Shown: piece after piece, positions 23,101 to 33,093 of the stretch
Position numbering within the stretch: position 1 is the stretch's first letter
Layout: the number at the start of each line of letters is the position of its first letter
From: Xestospongia bergquistia
Lineage: Eukaryota > Porifera > Demospongiae > Haplosclerida > Petrosiidae
Assembly (NCBI GenBank): GCA_963965975.1
Contig: OZ014423.1
Span: 930,001 to 994,000 of the forward strand
Direction of reading: 5' to 3'
DNA: 64,000 bases
Program-made: the position numbers and the translations under genes
The notes under the pieces: model-generated
What the model was told of the DNA's origin: nothing
Seen by the model: the letters and a program-made list of their open reading frames with translations, nothing else
The model's database searches: none

Positions 23101-24083
23101 TAGTGACAAGTATCCAGACAATGGTAAGTAACATGACCTTTATAACTTAATATTACCTTTATTTCTCCTTACCTCTCCTTCAGATCATATACATATATCT
23201 GATCATTGTTTAACTGTTCATATACCAAAGGATCAATCAGTACATGGAAGAGTGGAAATACCAGATATGATTGAGTAAGTTTTGGGATAATTTAGTTATG
23301 GGACATACACTAACTTATTATTGTCTTTGATTATATTAATTGAACTAATCGAATATCATTGTTATACTAATGTATTTACATACACATATTGTAATACTGG
23401 TATGTAGTTGTTGGGGTCATATTCATAATGAGACTTCTTGAACAATTTTACACTCAGTAAGCTTTAGGTATGATATATTCTTATCACATTGTCTATTAAG
23501 TATGAATGTTGTTATTAAAAAGCACCTCTATTGGAAGGTCATGATTATTATTAATAAACTAACTTGAGATTAGCAGCTTGCGAGATTTAACTAAAGTAAA
23601 TCTCTTGACAGTAGCAATATTAAGACTACACCCAGTAGTCACCTGTAATCATTATTATTACATGAATTTGATGTACTGTTTATAGTTCCTAATAACTATG
23701 TTGCTACTGATAGTCACTTTGTCACAGGAATTATACATGTGAATACATTAAGAATTATAGTAATAGAATTTATTGTTACAAGTACTCATTTCCTTAATTG
23801 GTTATATCAAAATACACAATATTAGGTGACAAATATGTTAAAGACTATATTACAAAACTAGCTGGTTGTCTTCATAATTATATACAGTTCACAGCTGGTT
23901 TTAATTTATTGGAAACAATTTATTAGCTGTTTCTATATATAACTGTTCACAGGATTACATCATCAATAGATATGTTTGTTTTTTATTTAGGTCATATACT
24001 TACATCTGATCTTGGTTTAGCTGTTCATATACCTGTGAGTCAATCAGTACATAGGAGAGCAGAAACATCAGGATATAATGGAG
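23101..24083 (+). other. Duplicated unassigned exon pair
   Basis: 23184-23274 (HIHISDHCLTVHIPKDQSVH) and 24000-24082 (HILTSDLGLAVHIPVSQSVH) are tandem copies of one exon, each with an acceptor-like AG before and GTAAGT after. A small upstream exon-like piece at 23104-23123 (DKYPDN) precedes the first. I do not recognise the protein. They lie between MVP C-terminal exons and an MVP middle exon, so they may be MVP-derived beyond recognition or belong to another gene. Confidence 0.35.
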
Positions 24084-24311
24084 TAAGTTATAGGATATTT
24101 CAGTTATGGAACTTACATAACTGAATTAATATTTTTTATAATTAAAGTCATTATTATACTCATATACTCATAATGTAATTTTAGTGATTTAATGTAAACC
24201 ATCTAAAACAACTGTAATAAAGAAACATTCCACACTATACCACTAGACTGAAAATACAAGAGTAGATGCTTTTTGGGAAGAATACATACACAAGGTATAT
24301 CAAACACATGT

Positions 24312-25547
24312 CTTAATACTAGTGTTGTTTTAGTTAACTATAACTAAAACTAAAACCCTTTTAGTTTAGCCTGTTTGACTTTTAGTTAACTAACTATAAC
24401 TAACTAAATCTTTTTCATCTGACAATTAACTAACTAAAACTAACTATAAGTTTTGTGAAACCAAGAAAACTAACTAAAACTAACTAAAATTAATGTAATA
24501 ATGGCAAAAACTAACTATAACTAACTATTATAGAGAGTTCCGAACTAAAACAACAGATACCTGTACTCAATAAAAAAAGTCATACTTGCACAAAAGATAA
24601 ACCACTAGTAAGTGATACGTTAACTTGTTATAAGTTAGCTGTTAATGAAAGATAGCACAATTCAATACAAGCACATGTATACCTTTCACTTTGGTTGTAC
24701 AATAAGCTATCACAATGCACAATACAACCATGTGCTGGGCATACATCAGTAGACACTAAAAAGACAGGAAGTTGAAACTTCTGTTATGTCTGCTATGTCA
24801 ACTGGATGACCAAAAGCAAACCCAGTTTGGGAATACTTTTGATGATGATGAAGCACCAAACAATAATGTTTGTAAGATTGAGGCCTCAAAAAATGCTGAA
24901 TGTGAGAATAAAATAAAAGGAAAAAATCCATCTAATTTAAAACAGTACCTGAGCAAAGGAAGTTATTGGAAAGAAAAGAGTCTTAAGGATAATAAAGCTA
25001 CATGTAATGGTAAAACAATGCCAGGCAACTAAGCCTTGCTTTGATGCTGCATAAATCTTCTTACATCAAATAACTCAGAAAATAACCGAGAAGTTAGCTA
25101 CATTTATTGGTAGTGCAAATGTTGCAACAATTCTAGTGGAAAACGAGTAATTTTGTGATAACAAGATTCTCCATCCAAAGCTAGGTATGCATCAATTGAT
25201 AGAAGAAACCGATTAGCAGATACAAACTTAAAGAATAAAATACTTTTAAGAAAAATGAGCAATGTCTTTAGTCTAAGAATGCATTAAATTTAGCTATCTT
25301 TCTCAACTATAACTAACTAAAATTATTATTAAAGCAGAGAAATAACTAAAATTATTCCGCTGACAAAAAACTAACTATAACTAACTAAAATTATTCCATT
25401 GGTAGAAAAACTAACTATAACTAACTAAAATTATTCCATTGGTAGAAAAACTAACTATAACTAACTAAAATTATTCCACAGGTAGAAAAACTAACTATAA
25501 CTAACTAAAAATATATAAAGCTAAACTAAAACAACACTACTTAATAC
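24312..25547. mobile_element. hAT-superfamily transposon, non-autonomous, with target duplications
   Basis: The element is 24320-25539. Its 16-bp terminal inverted repeats match exactly: TAGTGTTGTTTTAGTT at the left and AACTAAAACAACACTA at the right. The 8-bp duplication CTTAATAC flanks it at 24312-24319 and 25540-25547. An 8-bp duplication with TAGNG-type ends is the hallmark of hAT elements. Subterminal zones (24330-24540, 25300-25510) are packed with aactataactaactaaaatt repeats, the kind of sites transposases bind. The inside carries a dead transposase remnant. Confidence 0.9.
24772..25160 (+). pseudogene. Decayed hAT transposase fragment (BED finger region)
   Basis: 24772-25032 is open and reads NNVCKIEA then IKGKNPSNLKQYLSKGSYW, the pattern of a BED zinc finger (C..C ... 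G.NPSNLK.HL...H). The second Cys and the first His are replaced (CKIE, LKQYL), so zinc binding is lost. Past the stop, another frame gives ATFIGSANVATILVENE, similar to the conserved block after the finger in hAT transposases. The catalytic DDE region and the dimerisation domain are absent. Confidence 0.7.
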
Positions 25548-25671
25548 CCATCTATGTACATGTAATTATTAGATGTACATACATGGATATTGGGATAATT
25601 ATGTGTATGATATTATAATGTTTTGTAAACTGTCAATTCTAACCATAACTAGGAAAGACTGTTCATAATCT

Positions 25672-25720
25672 GATCTCTCTCTCTCTCTCTCACACACATA
25701 CACACACACACACACACATA
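25672..25720. repeat. CT/CA microsatellite
   Basis: (CT)n followed by (CA)n, just before the acceptor of the MVP exon at 25728. Confidence 0.85.
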
Positions 25721-25727
25721 TTCATAG

Positions 25728-26564
25728 GTTATTACAAATGTTGATGTTCAAAATATTGAACCTGTTGATCATAATATGAAGGACTCACTATCTAAATTAG
25801 TTCAAATGGCTATTGAAATTGCCACCAAGTAAGTGGAATATACTCTCTCTATATATATGTCAACTATTGTTAATTAATCTCAGCATTAACTTACCACCTT
25901 CATTGTGTGCAGTGACATATTTTATACTAGCTAGTGATATTATAACACATCTATTGTTGTTCTAATTTGAAATCAACTAATAGATCTTAAATGACTGTGG
26001 TTAGATGCAGAAACAGTAGCTATTAAGTCCTAATTAGACTAGTGCAAGTTGTTTATGTGTAACTTAACTAACATGATCTTCATAACTCTACGTAACTCTA
26101 ATTACATTTTGTTTTTTTAATTATTAACTTGAATTATGTAACAATGGTTATATTAGATCTATTGAATGTTCTATTCAACATGAAAGGTGAAATTTGAGAG
26201 ACAGAAATTATGAAATAAGAAGGTAAGGTATCTAGAATACATAAGAGTGATAGGACATATCATACCTTGTATATGATATATATCGTGTGATATATCGATC
26301 ATTATGTTACACATTGACTGAGAACATCTCAAATAAAAGAATGGCACAAGGAGTTGCCCCTTTTTTATATATTTCCTATAAACAAGTTACTGAAAGCATT
26401 ACATATATACTGTATATTGATGTAGTATTAGTACTTTGATGTGATGTAATAGTGTAAATATATTGACTCATTGCTTATTGTTGTTTTAAACAAATGCTGT
26501 CTTGTTCTCTTCATGTAGGTTCAAACTGAGAGGTTGATTATTTAAGGTCAAAGTGATATTGAAT
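25728..26564 (+). pseudogene. MVP: Major vault protein relic, copy E (middle exons)
   Basis: 25728-25828 reads VITNVDVQNIEPVDHNMKDS then LSKLVQMAIEIA, matching MVP '[30 protein letters not shown]'. It is the only copy of this exon I find and it is undamaged. 26519-26564 is the next recognisable exon, VQTERLII then a stop codon in place of the expected Glu, then GQSDIE (MVP 'EAARIEGEGSVLQ'). The sequence after it (26600-26730) is the recurrent post-IEG intron repeat. Confidence 0.75.
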
Positions 26565-26746
26565 GTAAGTTAATTCAGTGAATTAGTTATTTCTTTGATT
26601 TAGTGTAATGTTTGTGTGTTTTGTTAAATCACTGTTATTATGGTTGACACAAAACAAACAAGACCGTTAATTCTGGAACATTAAACCATTTATTTGTATT
26701 TCAAATGCTTTTGGAATTGGAATGTGTCTCTATTTACAAAGGATTA

Positions 26747-26795
26747 CATGTCTACTGAGTACCTTATCGTGTAGATAAGGTACTCGGTAGACATG
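26747..26795. repeat. Hairpin, 22-bp arms with one mismatch, 5-nt loop
   Basis: CATGTCTACTGAGTACCTTATC pairs with GATAAGGTACTCGGTAGACATG except for one A/G position, which is C.A on one transcript and G.U on the other. Loop gtgta. Confidence 0.85.
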
Positions 26796-27237
26796 ATGTA
26801 GGGATGGCTCAGTGTCTATCAGTCTAGTCTGAACCCTATATGACATTTGTGTATACTCTTCATTAAGTACAATAGTAATTAAAACCACACTATACCTTAG
26901 ATTGTAACATATTATAACACACTTGTTTCCTGTTTACATGCCAATCCACCCATTAATCCATGACTGGTTGACAAAACCTGTTAAGTGGCGCACTACTCAT
27001 CCAATTACTACATAACTATATAGAAGAAGCCTCATTACTACAAATCCGTAGCTTGGAAGCCCTTGTCGTGTACTGGTTAGCTATTGTAGTATGACACACA
27101 CAGATTGCTGTTGGGATCTTAACAAAATAAATGTGATTATAATAAAGTGATTAACCATCATCATGGAAAAATCATATATATTATAGCTGGGGAAACAAAT
27201 AAGGAGACATCAACACATAGATTTAAACACTGATAAG

Positions 27238-27603
27238 TTAGTCACTAGGTGGAAGATAGTTTTTCCCTCGCATGACAGTCACTCCATTCCCAGAGCCAGT
27301 ACACTGAGCTGGCTCCACTTCCTCTGTCATGTAGTCATCAGAAATTACAATGTACAAGGTAATATAGTACGAGAGAATGGAGAGAAACAGGAGATAATGA
27401 AATACGTAGTATCTTCTGGTTGCAATCATGTGGATGTTCGGTCGTTGACTTGTCTGTACAACTAGATCGCTACAATGACAATCAGCAAATGACTCTAGAA
27501 CAGGAGCTCTCATATTATGATCACGACGTTGCAACAGAGCTCGGACTATAACTGCTACATAAATCACTACAATTCCAAATAATACGGCAACTAGACGCTC
27601 CAT
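27238..27603 (-). CDS. Small two-pass membrane protein, family member 4
   Basis: 121 codons, single exon, ATG at 27603. Nearly a twin of member 2: MERLVAVLFGIVVIYVAVIV, RALLQRRDHNMRAPVLESFA, second segment YLLFLSILSYYITLYIVI, tail EPAQCTGSGNGVTVMRGKNY. Differences cluster in the spacer before the second segment (RPNIHMIATRRYY against RQNILMVATGTNFY) and in its middle. PIQC is changed to PAQC but the Cys is kept. A worn SVPDF piece of MVP follows at about 28050, so it holds the same slot as its paralogues. Confidence 0.72.
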   Translation of the reverse strand: MERLVAVLFGIVVIYVAVIVRALLQRRDHNMRAPVLESFADCHCSDLVVQTSQRPNIHMIATRRYYVFHYLLFLSILSYYITLYIVISDDYMTEEVEPAQCTGSGNGVTVMRGKNYLPPSD

Positions 27604-27641
27604 CTTGGAAATGTTACTGCAAAATTGATTGTCTGTGTAGT

Positions 27642-27682
27642 CTATATTTATATACTTCAGATCAGATTGTCTTCACTATTGG
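27642..27682 (-). promoter_or_regulatory. CCAAT box and TATA box of member 4
   Basis: On the minus strand GACCAATAG (CCAAT 27678-27682) precedes GTATATAAATATAG (27642-27655), about 40-75 bp upstream of the ATG. It corresponds to the pair at member 2, with a slightly longer spacer. Confidence 0.55.
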
Positions 27683-30279
27683 TCACTTCTCTGCAACAGC
27701 ACGACTTTAAAATCTACCTCGAATTTATCCACAAAGCGAGCTGAGGAAACAAAACTCCAATGTACGGAGTCTGAACACAGCGTGGTAGTAACTTTTGGTA
27801 GTATGTTATACAACTTCGGCTACACGCGTTTTAAACGAATTAATTGCTCTTAATTATACACGGTAATCAATTTAAATTTTGTTTTAGGTGGAGTCCCTAT
27901 TTGTCTAAAGATTGCTGTTTATAAAACAATGAGTATAGTAAGTTACAGACATGTAAAATATCTCATAAGAATATCATTGTTATTATGTTGAGATCCAAAG
28001 AGTCATGAGACTCACATCACTTTGTGGATCACAAATCATGAGATTATGCTGTGTAGTGACTTCATTATATATTGTACTGTTCTCTTATGTAGAATGCCAG
28101 TCTTGATTATGGGTTTGATCATCATACCAATGGTAGTAAAATATTAATATATATAGTTTATACTATAATTTTTTGACAAATATCATTCACTATATTCCAA
28201 GGGAACACCTGGTGACTGTTGGATGGTACACGGTTCAACTGACTATATTTCATGGACTGAAGTAGGAAATATTGCACAAAGGTCAGGCAACAATTTAATT
28301 ATTATTATGTATCAATAATTGTATCATAGCAACAGGAACTGTATCATAGCAACAATGTGATTTTATGTGTATACTGATCATTGGTTCACAATTGTTGTAT
28401 GACAACATTACTATTGATTATTACATTCATAACGTGTTTAATTAATTGATTGGTTAAGTAATCAAGTTCTTTTCTCAGAAATGTATTATAACTTTTAACT
28501 TTTGATGCTAAAAATATAGGGTTATATGTAGAAACCACACCCACCTATTAGTAACAATTCTTTATGATCATTTTATTTAGGAAATGATAAATAAACATAG
28601 TTGTCCGAATAACTTAGCTATCAAGTACTTAATATTAATTTAAACATATAATCAAATGTTTAATCATACATTTTAATTACAGGAGATACTTCCTGTTGAC
28701 TGTCTTCTCTCAACGTCAATATTGTGTATTCTGTAATCCCTTTGGAGATGATAAGGAGGCATCGTCTTGGCTACAGGGAACTCTGTAAAGGATCAAGATG
28801 CTTGTTTCTCTATCCTGGTAAGTTAATGCTGAGTACATTAGTGTTAGGAACAATAAATGAAAAGTCTGTACTAAATAAGTAAAGCGCTAGTATGTTGTCC
28901 ATTATCAGTTCTTGATTTTTCTATTTAATAACAAATTATAGTTGCAGTAATTACTAAAGATACAATACAATTTTAAGTATCTATATAATTATTATAATTA
29001 TACTAGTGGATTTAGTTAATAAGGGAGGTGATCACGTGACCACAAAAATGATAAGCGTCTAGATATACAGTCTGGATCTTGTCTTGGTTAACCTAATTGT
29101 TGATGTGGTCTTATTATGTATTCATGGGATAATCAATCTCCTAGGGGACTGAATATTTTGATACACTATTGTGTTATCTATATATTGTACATTAGGTACC
29201 AAATTTCATTGAACACCTGGTGACTGCTGTATGGTACATGGTCCAACTGAACGGATCCCATAGACTAAACTGGAAGATATATTACACAAAGGTCAGGCAA
29301 CAATTTGTGATTATAAATATCAAAATGATACCAAACATATAAAAAAGTCAAAATAAATGCTGGCTTATAAATTTGTACTATGGATCTGTGTTGAATTGGA
29401 AGTTATGCAGGAACACCTATCATTTTATGTGCATATGTTCAAGGTGGTTGTGTAGCAACTGTTTATACACCAGTATTTGTTCAAATTTTTTTGCATGTTG
29501 ATATCACATTTAATTGGAATATATAGCAATAATTATATCATAGCAACAGTAAATGTATCCCAGCAGCAAAATATGTAATTGATTAAGTGTGTACATTATC
29601 TTTGAAGTAATTGAAAATTAAGAACTTTTTCATGTAATAATTTGTAATATATATAATTATGGTAATATAATTTACTGATGTAATACAAACTGAGGAATAT
29701 ATTATTGAGTGTAGTAATTATTCATTATATACTCAAACACATTATGAACTAAAGAAGCACAACCTAACATCAATTAATGTTTACCAGCAGTGAATGAGAT
29801 TACTACTCTACACTGTAATATAGTGAGATATGTAGATATTCCTAAACAATAATATGAATCTATTTATATCTTTGACAATAAAGATATCAAGTTGCTTCAT
29901 TTGTTAAATTATTAACTGTTTCTAAGGAAGTTGTTCTTTTGCATACAATCAGGATGTTAAACTAGAACTCACTATAATTACATTATCTATCACCCTCTTA
30001 GCATTTCTATCAGACACTATATATATAGTTTACACACAATATGTATGTGTACATGTGCTGTGTGTCCTCCATAATTGAACTTATTGTTTTCACAGGGAAG
30101 CTTGTAAAGGTGGATATTAAAATATCAGAAAGATTGATGGAACTTAAAATGTCTCTATTTTTTAAGAAAATGTAAGGATTATATGGAATATTTGATATTG
30201 TAGTGTTGCTGTAAAGATGAATAACAAAGACATGATGTATTTGTAAGGACTATAAACTGTCATTGTTTTGCCCACATTC

Positions 30280-30800
30280 CAATCAGTAGGCCCAAACAGT
30301 ATCCTAAGTAGGCTGGTCATTCCTAACACAACTGCCAGCACTATAGGCCCAAACAGTATGTTAGCAGGCTGGTCTTTCTTACTACAACACTTGACAGGCC
30401 CAAACAGTATGCTAGTAGGCTGGTCTTTCTTACCACAACTCTTGAGACCACCTGCGCATGCAAGCACTATAGGTCCAAACAGTAGGCTAGTAAGTAGGCT
30501 GGTCTTTCTTACTACAGCACTTGACAGGCCCAAACAGTATGCTAGTAGGCTGTTCTTTCTTACCACAACACTTGAGACCACCTAGCAAGCACCATAGGTC
30601 TAAACAGTAGGCTAGTAAGTAGCCTGGTCTTTCTTACCACAATACTTGAGACTGCCAGCACCATAGGCCCAAACAGTATGCTAGCGGGCTGGTCTTTCTT
30701 ACTACAACACTTGACAGGCCCAAACAGTAGGCTGGTCTTTCTTACCACAACACTTGAGACCACCCCATAGGCCCAAACAGTAGGCTGATCCTTCTTACCA
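30280..30800. repeat. Minisatellite, about 50-65-bp units, roughly ten copies
   Basis: Units share ggcccaaacagtatgctag, taggctggtctttcttacca and caacacttgaga. Long open frames on both strands through this array are produced by the repeat. The corresponding intron of MVP relic B has one unit only (5818-5875), so the array grew after the duplication. Confidence 0.9.
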
Positions 30801-31296
30801 CAGTTAGAGGTTCATAATAATTATAATCTTATTTGCTAAAACCAGGACAAAGGAATAGTTTCTTTTTCATTATAATAATAATATGTTATGAGATCTAATG
30901 TCTGTGTGTTATAATAGTTTGGTTAATATCTATCCAATGTAATGACCTTGACATTAAAGAATTCATTAATGTATCCATAACCATCTGTGTCGTTCATCCT
31001 GGCAAGTGTTTGTTATGTAAACACCACCACACTATATTAACTAAAGTAGTTAGTTGGCATGGTTACAGGGCCTATATGATTGTTCCTTATTTAAGGTATG
31101 TGATGTCTCATCTTGTATAACCAGATGTTGTTGATATGAGATTATTGAAATGGTTTCTTTTTTCTTTACATTATAGACTTGAAGAGACAAAACTCATGTG
31201 GTTATGTATTGTTACCCTAACTGTTCAGGTACAATATAATAATGTATAACGCACTGCAGCTGTTATTGGGAAAATCCCATGTGTTGTATGGAACAT

Positions 31297-31482
31297 GTTT
31301 TAACTATGTTTTAACTATGTCTGACATGTTTTAACTATGTCTAACATGTTTTAACTATAGCTAACATGTTTTAACTATAGCTAACATGTTTTAACTATGT
31401 TTTAACTATAGCTAACATGTTTTAACTATGTCTAACATGTTTTAACTATAGCTAACATGTTTTAACTATATCTAACATGTTG
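31297..31482. repeat. Minisatellite, 20-bp unit
   Basis: tgttttaactatagctaaca and variants (tatgtctaaca) repeat about nine times. The matching place in relic B (6299-6332) has one unit (catgttttaactacatctaa), so this is another copy-specific expansion. Confidence 0.9.
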
Positions 31483-31659
31483 ACTTACTTGTGACTGTAG
31501 TAGTAGCCTTAAGGTGTTCTGTTAATAGCCTAATAGTTTTATGAAATATAAAGTGTGAGATCAATGCAAGTTATTAACATATAAAAGATCACTTCTCATA
31601 TATACTGCAGCTGGGTAACCCAAAAAGAGAATGTCTTGAAGAATTAACGCATAAAATAA

Positions 31660-33090
31660 TTGTAGTTGTTAGGGACCATGTTCACTGTTCAAATTAGAAC
31701 AAGTGGTAGCAAATATCAGATGTAATACGAGCTAGTGAAATACTAGTATAATCAATGAACTTATATCTAGAGTATACACAAATGCCATATAAGGAAACAT
31801 CTAATTACTAAATATATGACCTTGTATATATCAACTTGCTGAATAAACTCTATGATCTTATGTGGCATTTGCTTAATCTAGAGATGTTTCATTGAGTTAC
31901 TAGTATATAGGCCATTTTTCTTGTAATATGATAACACACCTGATACTTGCTCCCTACCTGTTCAAATATTTCTGGAATGTGTCTGGAAATAGAGTACATA
32001 TATCATAGGATTGTTTAGATTAGTAGCAACAGTTAATATCATCAGATCATCAGATTATTGATATTAGAGTCCCTTTATTACTTGTCATTTCTACTATATA
32101 CTCTGGTTGTCATTTCCTATTACCCACTATCTCATTATCTCTATTTCTATCTAACTAGTGTAATTAGCATAGCACTCTTTGGTTATGTGAGAGTTTTGTG
32201 TGTGTGACAAAGGAGGCCAGACAACAGACCATTTTTCATATTATCACCAGCTGCCAATAAGTAGGTTTCTTCTTACAAGTGAGCTTCATTTCAGAATAGG
32301 TGGGTGGTATTGTAACAATTTATTATATAGTTCTAGTTTTATGACTCCTTGATTGCTACAAACAGTTTCATAACAGTTCTGTTTGTGTGCTTATTGTAGT
32401 ACATTAATGGAGACCTGTAGTTGGTATGGTTACTCTGTGCAATATATTGAATACAGAATAAACTAGTTAATAAGGTCGAAGTAATATCATTATAAGAAAA
32501 GTTATTATGTACACTACTAAACTCTGTCCGAGTTGAGAAGAGCCCTTCATTAAAAAAAAAGGTGTTTTATGCATGGAATGTAAGGTGAGGTATTTCCTCT
32601 CCTATTATGTGTAATTAGCGCTGAAGTACATTTTAAGTTTATTCATTATTTGTTCACGTCCATATCATGCGATCACACCACGTTAATAAGTTGTGATTTA
32701 TTAAACAAACAGCTTTCAACCTCCCATGCCATTTCTTATTATACTGATATCTCAGACAAAACAACACTATGTAGTTTCTAACAAAAAGCTATACCTTCTT
32801 CATAGCTCACTAGGTATATCATATTATATCAGAAACAAAATAACTGTCCATTAGCTCCCCATCCTAAATATCTCTTGACAAGCAACAACGATGATCATTA
32901 ATGGTAGAGGAATGTAATCACCCTAATGATAATTATAACTAACTGTTATGACACTTGTCCCATGACAGTTTGTCAGATAGGTTGCAAATAGTTTACTGTT
33001 TATCTATCTTTAAAGAATACCAAGTAACTGTTTGTCACATTCTTAGATATGTCTTCCATAATATATACCTTATTATTGTTTTGATAGGGT
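31660..33090. other. Stretch without a supported gene
   Basis: No recognisable exon. Parts repeat text near 8330-8470 (cagttctgtttgtgtgc, tggttactctgtgcaatata) and 9790-9850, so it belongs to the same duplicated block. A short imperfect inverted repeat around a TATG-containing sequence (atctagagtatacacaaatg / catttgcttaatctagag) spans about 31768-31885. Confidence 0.4.
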
Positions 33091-33093
33091 AAG

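Larger units (their letters stand above)
28040..31655 (+). pseudogene. MVP: Major vault protein relic, copy F (repeat-domain exons)
   Basis: This copy keeps N-terminal repeat exons. 28202-28281 reads GTPGDCWMVHGSTDYISWTE (MVP repeats 'AGDHWLIRGPLEYVPS'). 28683-28817 reads QYCVFCNPFGDDK, then after a one-base shift RLGYRELCKGSRCLFLYPG (MVP 'NYCVILDPVG...RVVKGEKSFFLQPGE'). 29196-29292 is another TPGDC.MVHGPTE..P exon with stops. Then come the linker exon 30099-30175, the NKT exon 31177-31229 (ETKLMWLCIVTLTVQ) and a worn PKRE exon at about 31612. Order matches MVP. Frameshifts and stops show it is dead. A worn SVPDF piece at about 28050 belongs to the preceding copy. Confidence 0.72.

Noticed and set aside
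30162-30763. Long open frames on both strands (FLLQHLTGPNSMLVG / VVRKTSLL)
   Set aside because: They span a minisatellite that is single-copy in the paralogous intron; the frames exist only because the unit lacks stops.
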